The notes under the pieces were generated by a model. The model saw only the letters and a program-made list of their open reading frames with translations, had not been told where the DNA came from and searched no databases. Shown here one piece after another: positions 33,801-43,532 of a stretch of 64,000 bases of DNA (positions within the stretch are counted from its first letter, which is position 1; each line of letters begins with the position of its first letter). Made by a program: the position numbers and the translations under genes. This DNA is from Sweltsa coloradensis (Eukaryota > Arthropoda > Insecta > Plecoptera > Chloroperlidae), in NCBI GenBank assembly GCA_024449915.1, contig JAMZAV010000797.1, positions 124,001-188,000 on the forward strand, written 5' to 3'.

Positions 33801-36665
33801 ATCCTCTTGTTGTCATAAAGATGTCATTTAAAAGACATCATGACATGATGACTCAAAAAGATGTCTTAAAGATATCACTTTGTTTACTGAGCACAAATAC
33901 ACAAATATAAACATTTCATTCTCTGATTGACAGTCAAGTACTTTTATGGGTAATTAGTAAAATAATTTGTCGAGTTATATAATATATCGGTTAGGTGACA
34001 AATTAATCCACATTGTGCAACTTACATGATTTCTTGTTATTGAGTCCGTAAATATTTTATTAATATTATGCACGATATATCCAGTTTTCTTTGCCTGAAA
34101 TACAAATCTTTGTTATCATAAATAGATTACAAAACTAAATACTTTTTGTTAAATAGGGTGCTTGTAGGTATTTTCTGCAAGTTTTAAAACAAAAAGTTAA
34201 AGTAAAAAAAAATGTCATTTATGAGGGTATGAAACAAAATTATCTACAAACGACTACCCTCATTGCAGGTTAATACAGTGGAAGAAAATATATTTTTACT
34301 TGAACTTGTCGTGCAGCCCGGATTGATACTTCGACTGCAGAGGTTTTGTTGTGCAGCCCGGTTCACATTAGGTACAGTATGAGCAAGATGCGAGCACTAG
34401 GCGTCGGATAAGAATAATGAAGTCGGTGGCTTGCCTGCCAAATTCACAATAATTGTACCTTGTGTATTTATTGTTTTTTCCTTTGATTAAGATTATAAAC
34501 CTTAGGGACTTGCCAAATGTAATAATAAAATCAAAAATTAAAAATACACAATATGATGTAATATAGAAAACAATTTTAGATATTTTGAAAATAGAAAATT
34601 GGAATAAATGTTTGAAATACAATTACAAGTAAAAATTAAATAACTAAATGTGAATATTAAAAGACACACTACACTGAAAATTGTGATCAATTAAGAAAAT
34701 ACACAGGAAAAAGTTTCAATTTACAATGAACAAAAATAAAAAAATAATACAAAACATACATAGATATAAGGAAACAGAATTTGTATACGTACATAAATTA
34801 ATAAATTAATTTATTAATTTAAAAATAAAAAATGACATTCGTATTTAGTCCACCCACTCATTCACATAACTAATTTTCAATGGGGGACATGAACTTTAAA
34901 GCCGACCAAGCCAACCCTGTAGTGCCGACATCATCGACGAGCGAACAATGCATGACTAAATATAGAGAACGGTATATTTAAGTTGGAAACACCGATCATT
35001 CAAGCTGGACACGATTACACCCGCGGACAGCGCCAGAATCAAGAAGGCTATTTCGGAACAACCTTAGAATAAATTATGTACCTCTTTGGTAGGACGGCTC
35101 AAAAGTCACCGTTTACACATTCCTATGCCAAGAACTGATGGATTTAGAACGTAAATAAACATCTCCCTGGGAGTCGAACCCTGAAACTTCTGCATCGGAA
35201 GCAGAGCCTCTAACCACAAAATCGACGAGCCTCATATCTCATACGTTGGACTTAAAACTAGTTCCATTTTTAAAATTGAGTAAGTGTGGACATTAGTAAT
35301 TGATAGAGGAGTCAAGGTGTTGATGCGCATAACACAAAAGCGCCATAGCTTTTATCACACGCATCATTATTTTGTCATGGAGCGGAATCAAATGATTCTA
35401 ATTTATGACCACTTTAGCCGACATTAAATAATTTTTAAATAAAACATATGCCACAATATAATTTTAACATAATCGTTTTCGTATAGGACCTACTAATAAA
35501 AAAAAAATAATAATAGTAATAAAAAAAAAATTGTAAGAAGTAATGACGTGTAACATACAACATCATAGCGTAGAGTGTTATTAAAACTTACCTCTTTTGT
35601 TATTGCAGAACATAAATAAATGATACAAAATAACTTTGACCACAGCCACGTTGCCCAATAAATATCATACATTATCAAAAAGGGAGATTGTTCACTATCT
35701 GCTGATCGGCTCATAAAATCTTTCGCCATAAAGAAACAGCAAGGTAATATCTCAGAAAAACTTGAGGCAATGACCAAAAATAAGGAAATTGAAAATATCT
35801 CATTGATTGTCGACGATATTTCACATAGTTTAAAGTGAGTAGATGACAATATTTTTAGTTCGTCAAAGCTAACATAACCCGTTCTGCAAAGACATTCATT
35901 AAGGAAAGCAAGGCGTTGCCTTAATGCCAATAACCACGCTGTTATTTGGCTATCAAATATAACAGAAATCAATCTTGGCAGTGTGTATCCAAGTATGAAA
36001 CCAGGTGGAAAATAAAAATGTAAATGTAATATGAAGATAGCATTAAAACTAAAAAATATAATAATGCCAAACAATTCAAAGATGAGTTGACCAAAAAGTA
36101 TGTTCCTATTGTTCAAGTGAGGCAAAATTATATTAAATGATGACAATACCAAGTCCACATGTTGAAGTTTTTTAATACACAAAATTAATTCACTATGATT
36201 GATGTTTATTGTCATAAGAGTTATAATAGAAAGCAGCAAGGATCCATTTAGTTGGAAATAATCGTTCATTAAAGTTATGACAGTCAAGTATGGATAGACT
36301 ATTCGTTGTGCTAAAATATTAGCAGCTATGGTCAATATAATGAGACCAGATGTGAAAACTGCATTGTAAATAATGCTGAATTTAGAATATTGGACAACTT
36401 GTTTTGTGTTTTCTACTTTCAGTGAGAAACAAGCAAGGCCCAGCACTTTCGACACGTATATGAGTGGGCGGATACTGTTAGTGAGATCAAGGTGTTTGAT
36501 ATGTGAATGGTGAGAACCCACAAACTCTATATCTGTGTTGACAGTTTGGGAACTAACGAATTCATCTTGGCCTTGCTCTTCCAAAATATTTGATTTTAAA
36601 TTGTCAATCTGATTTATGTTTTGTTGTTCTGAAATAGACGAAACTAAAGAATGCCTCCTGAACAT
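27792..36665 (-). CDS. Gustatory receptor (7tm_7), four exons, first-exon variant 1
   Basis: Seven-transmembrane chemoreceptor channel subunit for taste. Exons on the minus strand: 36665-35592 (358 codons), 34094-34026 (23), 28372-28283 (30), 27893-27792 (33 plus stop), all phase 0 with GT/AG borders, giving 444 residues, normal for the family. Exon 1 starts MFRRHSLVSS, has IRPLIYVSKVLGLACFSL near residue 88 (the N-terminal family motif) and the first six membrane segments. Exon 2 reads AKKTGYIVHNINKIF. Exon 3 has LQLLHQEIAFTAYGFFPIN, and exon 4 carries the hallmark TTYLIILTQF (TYhhhhhQF) of TM7. The reading frame appears whole. The gene is also the likely source of the 3' exons for four homologous upstream first exons. 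Intron 2 is 5.65 kb because of a nested element; intron 3 holds a tRNA-like SINE. Confidence 0.9.
27931..28115 (+). repeat. tRNA-derived SINE or tRNA pseudogene with A tail
   Basis: Begins gtggccgcatagctcagttggtaagagca (exact box A, TAGCTCAGTTGG). It has a 4-bp anticodon stem around CCGGTAA (GGT, threonine-like, but with C at position 33) and a box B-like ggttcgatcgc, and continues to a 15-A run at about 28100. The acceptor stem does not pair, so it is not a working tRNA. It lies in the third intron of the gustatory receptor gene, antisense to it. Confidence 0.65.
28283..28372 (-). CDS. Gustatory receptor constant exon 3
   Basis: 30 codons between a ttcag acceptor and a GTGAGT donor, phase 0 at both ends: LKTFSLQLLHQEIAFTAYGF and on. 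It is the segment leading into TM7. Only one copy is seen. Confidence 0.88.
28597..29163 (+). mobile_element. TTAA-type MITE (family A), intact ends
   Basis: TTAA (28597-28600) followed by AGGGGTATTTAACC. The other end, GGGTTTTTAGCCCCT, is followed by TTAA (29160-29163). The inside matches 690-1227 and 58726-59307. It interrupts the larger element in a GATATCTTTAA-rich stretch. Confidence 0.75.
29160..29480. repeat. GATATC/GACATC-rich subterminal repeat, left side
   Basis: Irregular repeats of aaagatatctttaag-type half palindromes, together with 28440-28596. They mirror the longer right-hand array at 33040-33890. Confidence 0.65.
29505..29880 (+). repeat. Tandem array, about 69-bp units, five copies
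   Basis: The landmark ttgcgctcac(g)caccaa recurs at about 29553, 29623, 29688, 29757 and 29826, each followed by agct-t-caacaaatctgaaa and an ttgagaaaattta-like stretch. Confidence 0.75.
29881..30471. other. Interior of the nested element, unassigned
   Basis: A C-rich patch (30080-30110) and AT-rich sequence. The ORF at 29974-30168 shows no domain. Confidence 0.35.
30472..32695. mobile_element. 2.2-kb palindromic (foldback) element
   Basis: Left arm 30472-31562 and right arm about 31675-32695 are inverted copies of one another at high identity, separated by about 110 bp. Both termini read tagtccgtggaacaagc (right one on the minus strand). The right outer arm has a small extra segment (about 15 bp near 32668). 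Possible 3-bp flanking gta duplication. There is no open frame. It has the shape of a foldback or long-TIR non-autonomous DNA transposon. Confidence 0.85.
33040..33890 (+). repeat. Regular 72-bp tandem array centred on AAAGATATCTTT
   Basis: GATATC (or GACATC/TATATC) cores occur at 33111, 33183, 33255, 33326, 33399, 33470, 33542, 33614 and 33686, steps of 71-73 bp. Between cores the units carry aactttgaaatt-type and catgtcattttaggg-type blocks. The end of the array runs into the element's right terminus. Confidence 0.85.
34026..34094 (-). CDS. Gustatory receptor constant exon 2
   Basis: 23 codons between a ttgtatttcag acceptor and a GTAAGT donor: AKKTGYIVHNINKIFTDSIT and on. It joins in phase to the GAG|GTRAGT donors of all intact first exons. 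Single copy in the window. Confidence 0.88.
34388..34445. repeat. Conserved intronic block, copy belonging to first exon 1
   Basis: gatgcgagcac...gaagtcggtggcttgcctgcc is related to the block 3' of every other first exon (37490, 41410, 46150, 50100). It is diverged and further (about 1.15 kb) from its exon. Confidence 0.5.
35164..35231 (-). repeat. tRNA-Arg-like sequence (SINE head or pseudogene)
   Basis: On the minus strand: ggctcgtcgattttgtggttagaggc, anticodon arm ctgcttccgatgcag (anticodon CCG, arginine), and T arm cagggttcgactccc. The acceptor stem does not close and the 3' side runs on without CCA-compatible pairing. It lies in the first intron of the gustatory receptor gene. Confidence 0.55.
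35592..36665 (-). CDS. Gustatory receptor alternative first exon 1 (intact)
   Basis: 358 codons, ending at GAG|GTAAGT. It is the exon nearest the constant exons and has its own upstream block at about 37060-37300. Compared with first exons 2-4 it is more diverged (QLNGSLLLSIITLM and DIYWATWLWSKLF are shared). See the full-gene entry for domains. Confidence 0.9.
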
Positions 36666-37740
36666 ACTGACTGATGGTATTAAATGTATTAACTTCCAGG
36701 AAATGTTTTTAATAACTCTGACTTTTTTTTGTATGATAAGAATATAAATTTGGGTTTTCCCTTTATTGTAATATAAATAACATTATTGTTATTTTATTTT
36801 CTTCTTATTTGGATCTGTTTAAATTTAATAAATTATTAAGGTAACCACACAAGTCGCAATCTCTATTTCTAAGCTGATAATAAACTATTTTATTACTCGA
36901 CGTAAGAATATTATTCCTAATTTATAACTATTATTTCCAAATGAAATTGTTGGTTGGTTGAATCGTTAGAGCCATTAAAATAATAATTACACGCAATTCA
37001 AGACTAAAGCTGATCAAGTTAGACAACTGGTTGCGTGAAGCTAACACAACACAATCACTCAACAGTATAAACGGGAGCATGGCGGCGTGACACCCTAAAT
37101 TGACAACAAGGCGTCGTAATCGAGAGAAAAGGGTCTACGATAGGAAACAAGCATTATAACAAATTTTAATACCATACGTTGAAGTATAATTAGACACTTG
37201 AAGCGTATCCATCACAAGCAGTTTGACATTCACTTTTAGCAAACACATCGGTTTACGGTAACGAGAGTATTAATAATGCATTGCACTTAAAATATTATGA
37301 AATGTCAGTGTTTCGTGATTATCGATTTGAATTGTTTAGTTATAAAATCAATTTTCTTCTCTTGTATTTACTTTATTTTTGTTTCAATTGACTGGAGCGA
37401 TGCTCTTTTATTTATTGGTTTATTAAATTCTGAATGTATTTCCGCATTATTGTTTTTTTTTTTTTTAGTGGGACTAATTTGCGCTAGATGCGAGCACTGT
37501 GTGACGAATATGGTTACCAATTTTGAAGCCGACGGCTCGCCTGCCTTACCACCATTTTATCCATCATTAAATGATTTTTAAGTTAAAGGATTTTATGCTC
37601 TTTATCATATTATAATAAACGCCACGACATACTTTTAAAACATAAATTTTCGTTTAGTTTCAAATTACATTAAATAATAGTGTAAGATGTAACGACGTGT
37701 AACACACAAAAACATAGCGTAATTTTTAAAGAACACTCAC
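36666..37740. other. Promoter region of exon 1 and conserved cassette blocks
   Basis: Contains the upstream block typical of all cassettes (gtgacaccct at 37087, 422 bp above the ATG; aaagggtctac; tattaataatgcattgcactt) and, from about 37490 to 37600, the downstream block of first exon 2. The ORF at 37297-37581 is this conserved DNA, not a gene. Confidence 0.6.
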
Positions 37741-38802
37741 CCCTTTAGTTATTGCAGAACATAAATGAACTATGCAAAATAACTTAGACCAAAGCCACGA
37801 TGCCCAATAAATATCAGATATGATCAAAACGGGTGATTGTTCATCATCTGCTGATCGACTAATAATATCTTTTGTCGTAAGAAAACAGCTAGCTAATATT
37901 TCAATAAAACTAGAGGCAATGACAAGCAATAAGAGAATTGAATATATCTCATTGACTGTCGACGTTATTTCGCATAAAATTAAGTGAGTGGATGACAATG
38001 TTTTTAGTTCTTCAAAGTTGGCATCACCTGATCTGCTAATACATTTAGTAAGGAAAGAAAAGCGTTGTCTTAATGCCAGTAACCATGAATTAGCTGGCTC
38101 TCAAACGTAACTGCAATCAATCTTGATATTATATTTCCAAGTATGAAAGCCGGCGGAAAATTAAAATCTAAGTTTAATATCAAAAAAGTATTAAACATAA
38201 AAAATGTAACAAGACCAATCAATTCAAAGAGAAGTTGACCTTGAAGTATGTTTCTATTTTTCAAATGTGGCAAATTGACATGACATGATGACAATACCAA
38301 GTCAACATGTTGTAGTTTATTAATACAAGAAATTAATTTAATACGATTGAAATTTAGTGTCACAAGCGTTATAATAGAAAGCAGCAAGGATCCATTTAGT
38401 AGGAAATAATCGTTCATTAAAGTTATGACAGTCAAGTTTGGATAGACTATTCCTTGTTTGTCAATATTAACAGCTATGGTCAATATAATGACTCAAGATA
38501 TAAAAAATGCATTGTAGATAATGCTGAATTGAGAATATTGAACAACTTGTTTTGTGTTATCTATTTTCAGTGAAAAACAAGCAAGGCCCAGCACTTTCGA
38601 CAAGTTTATGAGTGGGAGGATACTGTGAGTGAGATCTAGGTGTTTGATACGTGAACCCACGAACTCTGTGTCTATGTTGACAATTTTAGAATTGATGAGC
38701 TCGTCTTGACCACCATCAGCTGACAAATGCAATTGTAAATCGATATTCTGTTGGAGGCTATGTGTTTCTGAAGTTTTATATTGAATAACATCTCGCAGCC
38801 AT
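37741..38802 (-). pseudogene. Gustatory receptor first exon 2, broken
   Basis: Homologous over its full length to first exons 3 and 4 and followed by a usable donor (AAAGGG|GTGAGT). Damage: two bases are missing after the eighth codon (the frame then hits a stop at once), a TGT codon in the TM2 region has become TGA (about 38488), and one base is lost near 38085 before the conserved WLLALRQR segment. The remaining coding segments (38732-38493, 38483-38070, 37998-37741) still read as receptor, so the decay is recent. It has its own upstream block at 39245-39500. Confidence 0.85.
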
Positions 38803-40683
38803 ACTGAAATTGATATTAAATAAGATTTTAAAAAATGGTGAATTTTTGATTTTAAGCGATTTTAACCACATATTATTTCTGTTTTGGATATCAGTACTTT
38901 TAATTCATAATAATATTTAATATAAAATTGTAAAACAATGTATTTAGGAACGCAAATTTATTTTTAAAATGATGGTTTGAATTGAGTAAGTTACAAAGTT
39001 AAAAGTTGAAGTCCCATTTGTGTCTCTATCACTCTAGGATTCAAAGACTTATGTATCACTCCACTTGTAAATATTTTAATACTCTTAGGTCAATTGCCCA
39101 AAAATGTTATTTGTATATGAATTATTGGTCGAATTAAGAAAAATTATAATCTCTTCATAGAATATAAGCACACAACACAAGACAAAAACTTTAACACTCT
39201 CCACGATATGAGTCTCATAATATGGTTGTGTGAATCTAATCTATAATACAGCCACTAAACGGAAGCGTAGCGGCCTGACACCCTCGACTGACAACATTGC
39301 GTTGCAGTCAAGTGGAAAGTGTTTTACGAAGAAAACAAACATTTAAAGAAATTAATATCGTGTGGTGAATTAGCCTAATGACATAGTTCAAGCGCTTCAA
39401 TCATGATTGGTTAGATATTCGCTTTAAGCAAATATTAATTTATCAATTTCACTATTAAGTATTAATAATGCATTGCACTTAAATATTATATAATGCCAGT
39501 GCTTCGTTATGATCGATTTAAATAGTTTGAAATAAAATACTTATAATTTAATAATATAATAATTTATTTTCTTATCTTGTATCAAGTTTATTTTCTTAAA
39601 ATGACTTATCACACCAGGAGAGTTTGCTTTGTTACATCGTGGTAAAGTAAATGGTGAATGTGTTGTCACGTTTTTGACCACTTTACTTATAACAACTCAT
39701 TTTATCCTTTTTATTTGAAAGTAGATTTTTGCAGTCGAATACATTTCTTCTAAATTCATGTAAATGAAAAGGAAGATGTTTTAATAAAAACTTACTTAGA
39801 CGTGTTAGCTTTTTACTATTTACACACAGTAAGTTAGCCGAAAGCTAGGGCGGCCTTCAGGTCAGGAACAACTATGGGCGTTACACACAGTAATACACGT
39901 ACTCAAAGCTTAAAGATGATGGCGTTTTATAATGAATCACGCAGATTGTTGGTTAATGGTTACACACAGTAGAAAATACACAGTTATAATAATTACACAC
40001 AGTATGAAAGGTTGAATTAACACTCAGTTTTTAGACGATATATCACTCAGATATCTTTTAGCGTCCATCCTACGCAAGGTGGCGTCTCAAAGTCCACTAC
40101 TACGTTACTCAAACGCACAATTCAAACAACACAAAAACAAACGAGTCAAATATGTTACAATTAAAAATTATGAAGTTCTTATAGACGGTTGTTCGAACTC
40201 GGAGCAACTTACTTACATTGATGAATGTACATTTAAAAACTTGCTTGATCGATTCATTTTATTCATTTTATTTCACATTCATTATAAGTCACTGTTCGAC
40301 AACAAATTTTCACCCAAAAATATTAGAATTGTTAGAATGATGTTTAGAAAAGATGAGCGAAAGTCGTGGTCGAAAGTTGAAGGTCGATCGCAAGTTGCAC
40401 GTTTCAAGATTTACGATAGTTTTCGCCTACACATTCTTCGAAACAGCAATTTACACGTTTAGTGTCATATTTACTGTACGTTACTGCCAACGTAAGCACT
40501 ATTTGGAAAAAGTGCTCTGGTGGCGACAATAAAAAGTTCAAACTTGACATTTTGGTGCAAATCACAACCCGATAGGATGAACGAAAGAACTTCAGCTTCC
40601 AATTGATCCAGAATAATGACGAGACACCCTAAATTAAAAAACGAAGCTCGCAATCTACAGAAAAGGGTCTACCATAGAAATCA

Positions 40684-41088
40684 GCGATTTAGCCGCGGTC
40701 GTTTAACCAGTTCCCACTCGAACACTGAAGTTAAGCAACATCGGCGTGGTCAGGGGTGAGTGGGTCGCCGCTCTGCCCTGAAAACACACGTTATCGCTGG
40801 CTAGAGCAGACTAGGGTTCGTAAGCTTGTGTGACAGCTTCTTCTCCTTGGCGCCGTCTGCTCGGCAGTCCGGGTTAGTGGAGGAACCTATATGACTGTCA
40901 AAAGTTACACCGTCCTTTCGGATGGGACGTAAAGCCGTTGGTCCCCTTGGTACTTTTCGGTAGGAGTAGGCTATGTGCCGGTACCGGGTTTTCCCTCCTC
41001 CCTTCTCTATTAAATTTGCACTAGTGGGCTACATTGCCTGTTGCAAATAGAGACATAAATAAATAAAATAATAAATAAAAATAAACAA
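40684..41088 (+). mobile_element. 5S-rRNA-derived SINE (SINE3-like), copy A
   Basis: The head (40690-40790) has 5S internal promoter pieces: gaacactgaagttaagcaaca (box A), cggcgtggtcagg, gagtgggtcgcc (box C region). The body has ccgtcctttcggatggga and gtaaagccgttggtcccc, a central motif I know from many invertebrate SINEs. The tail is (aaata)n. The matching place in the spacer 4-5 (about 49750) lacks it, which fixes both ends. Confidence 0.75.
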
Positions 41089-41597
41089 ATTTTAGTATCG
41101 TACTGTGAAGTATAATAATTAGACCCTTAAAACGTATCAATCACAAGCAATTTGACATTCGCTTTTAGAAAACACATCGGTTTCTTAATATAACGATAAT
41201 GTATTTCACTTAAAATATTACGAAATGTCGGTTTTTCGTTATTATCGATTTGAATTTCTTAGTTACATAACCAATTTTCTTCTCTTGTATTAACTTTTTA
41301 TTTGAAATTGCTAAATCACATCAGTGGAGCGTGCTCTTTTATGGTTTATTTAATTCTGAATGTTTTTTCACAATTTTTTATTTGATTGGGTTGGGTCAAT
41401 AGTTTGGGCAAGATGCGAGCACTGGTTGACGAAAATGGTTACCAATATTGAAGCCGACGGCTCTCCTGCCATTATCACCTTTTTAGCTATCATTAAATAA
41501 TTTTTAAGTTAAAGGTGTTTACGCACTTAAACATATAATATACACCACGATATAGTTTCAACACATAAGTTTTCGTTTAGTTTCAAGTAACATGTAA

Positions 41598-42422
41598 TTA
41601 AACGAGTGAGCGCAGCGAACGGAGTGATCTCCATTCAACTTATCGGCGCTTGTTGTTAGTCTGCGTGCGTGTGTATGTGTACGTTGAAAATCAGCCGAAT
41701 CGCTGAACAGATTGCGCTAAAATTTTAAACAGACATCCGGTACGAGTTTACTGAGAACTGATAACAAAATCAGCAAGATCCATTACGATTTAAACCTACA
41801 AGAAATAATAATTTAAAAAAGGCTTCCAATGTTTAGAAATTATTTTAACGACAATGGTTTAGATTTTAAAAAGATATTTTTTGTTTGTTTTTAACCTGGC
41901 TGTGAAATGCCGTGCCCATGCAAGGTCTATCGAATGTTGAACGTCAATATTTTCCCGCTAAATTCCGCTCGGAGATTGAGTAAACTTTGCAACATTTACA
42001 CGTATTTTGTACTGGCTATGTTTTCCATAGTATTGTCACAGATGATGGATTACACTGCGTTATATGCATTTCAAAACATGTTTTATATTTTTTTAAATAC
42101 AATCTAGGAATTACAAAATCTTTCCCGACCAGGGTTTGAACCCACGTCTCCCACATTTCGGCTATAAGGGCGCTTTAGCCAACTAGACTTAGGAAGCGCT
42201 AAAGTCGTTGTTAGACGAGTGAGCGAGTCATGTGGTGACGTACCCGAGAACAATTAAATTCGTATAAAAAATAGTTTATTTTAATTAAGTTGGTATACGG
42301 GCGCGTCAACTGTAAGGCCATAATGCGCCTCTTTAGCCTATGATAGGCTAGGAAGGCCTAAGGTAGGGGGAAGAAAAGTATTGTAACCGGGTACTCAACA
42401 CATGGCTCACTCACTCGTTTAA
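41598..42422. mobile_element. TTAA-flanked MITE, 825 bp, copy A
   Basis: TTAA plus ACGAGTGAG at the left, CTCACTCGT plus TTAA at the right. The corresponding place next to first exons 2 and 5 (37665, 50275) is empty; copy 2 still shows a single TTAA there. Inside at 42120-42200 is a tRNA-like stretch in antisense (box B ggtttgaaccc). The ORF at 41907-42107 is part of the element and has no known domain. Confidence 0.75.
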
Positions 42423-42497
42423 CAATGTCTTTGTAAGTGTGAGATGTAACGACGTGTAACACACAACAACATAGCGTAATGTTTAAAGAATACTCAC

Positions 42498-43532
42498 CTC
42501 TTTTGTTATTGCAGAACATAAATAGACTATACAAAATAACTTAGACCACATCCACGATGACCAATAAATATCAAATATGATCAAAACGGGTGATTGTTCA
42601 TCATCTGCTGATCGACTATAATATCTTTTGTCGTAAGGAAAACAGCTAGTTAATATTTCAATAAAACTAGAGGCAATGACAAGCAATAAGGGAATTGAAT
42701 ATATCTCATTGACTGTCGACGTTATTTCGCATAAAATTAAGTGAGTTGATGACAATGTTTTTAGTTCTTCAAAGTTGGCATCACCTGATAAGCTAATACA
42801 TTCATTAAGGAAAGAAAGACGTTGTCTTAATGCCAGTAACCATGCTGTTAGTTGGCTCTCAAACGTAACTGCAAGCAATCTTGATATTGTGTTTCCAAGT
42901 AGGAAAGCAAGCGGAAAATAAAAATCCAAGTTTAATATGAAAAAAGCGTTAAACATAAAAAATGTAACAAAACCAATCAATTCAAAGAGAAGTTGACCTA
43001 GAAGTATGTTTCTATTTTTCAAATGTGGCAAATTGACATGACATGATGACAATACCAAGTCAACATGATGTAGTTTATTAATACATGAAATTAATTTACT
43101 ATGATTGACATTTAAAAGCAAGGATCCATTTAGTAGGAAATAATCGTTTATTAAAGTTATGACAGTCAAGTTTGGATAGACTATTCCTTGTTTATCAATA
43201 TTAACAGCTATGGTCAATATAATGACACAAGATGTGAAAACTGCATTGTGAATTATGCTGAATTTAGAATATTGAACAACTTGTTTTGTGTTATCTATTT
43301 TCAGTGAAAAACAAGCAAGGCCCAGCACTTTCGACACGTATAGGAGTGGGCGGATACTGTAAGTGAGATCTAGGAGTTCGATATGTGAACTCACGAACGC
43401 TGTGTTTGTGTTGACAGTATGGGAATTGATGAGCACCTCCTGACCTCTCTCTGCTGACAAATGCAATTGTAAATCGTTATTTAGTTTGAGGTTATGTGTT
43501 TCTGAAGTTATTGAATAACACCTCGCAGCCAT
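42498..43532 (-). CDS. Gustatory receptor alternative first exon 3 (open, but altered)
   Basis: 345 codons from MAARCYSITSE to a GAG|GTGAGT donor in phase 0. Almost identical to first exon 4, but 24 bp coding for eight residues of the third membrane segment region (SIITLMTI in exon 4) are missing. A one-base gain followed by a one-base loss near 42620-42645 recodes about nine residues (CFPYDKRYY instead of CFLTTKDII). The frame stays open, so a product is possible, but both changes fall in otherwise invariant stretches and may impair it. No constant exons follow before first exon 2; splicing to the exon at 34094 is inferred. Confidence 0.75.

Larger units (their letters stand above)
28429..33891. 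mobile_element. 5.46-kb nested element in the gustatory receptor intron
   Basis: Left end CCCAGCAAACAAATTGATATC, right end (minus strand) CTCAGTAAACAAAGTGATATC: 18 of 21 identical. Both are followed inside by many GATATC-containing motifs. The flanks show the same 10-mer, cacaaataca (28419-28428 and 33892-33901), a possible target duplication, although the site is itself repetitive. Inside are a TTAA MITE, two tandem arrays and a 2.2-kb palindrome; no transposase is seen. Long subterminal repeats with a 9-10-bp duplication are reminiscent of MULEs, but the superfamily is uncertain. Confidence 0.6.
38803..42497. other. Intercassette spacer 2-3 (copy A of the 4.74-kb duplication)
   Basis: Holds the upstream block of exon 2 (39245-39500), a second related block (40615-41230) split by a 5S-SINE, the downstream block of exon 3 (about 41410-41560) and a MITE. 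Four TTACACACAGT motifs lie between 39830 and 40010. No constant exons are found here. Confidence 0.6.

Noticed and set aside
33040..33890. CRISPR-like regular repeats
   Set aside because: Spacing is regular but the whole unit is related, not unique spacers; the genome is eukaryotic and the array is a minisatellite in a transposon.
35164..35231. Functional arginine tRNA (anticodon CCG)
   Set aside because: Good anticodon and T arms but no acceptor pairing; SINE-like.
37297..37581. 94-codon ORF ending GSPALPPFYPSLNDF, also found at 50008-50196
   Set aside because: The match is at the DNA level in a block repeated beside each receptor exon; in the other cassettes (41.4, 46.2 kb) the frame is broken, so it is conserved non-coding DNA.
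40079..40462. 127-codon ORF with a shorter twin at 44816-45076
   Set aside because: Twins exist only because of the 4.74-kb duplication; the frame is disrupted in the twin and no domain is visible.
41907..42107. 66-codon ORF identical to 46648-46848
   Set aside because: Lies inside a non-autonomous TTAA MITE and is copied with the duplication; no transposase or other domain.
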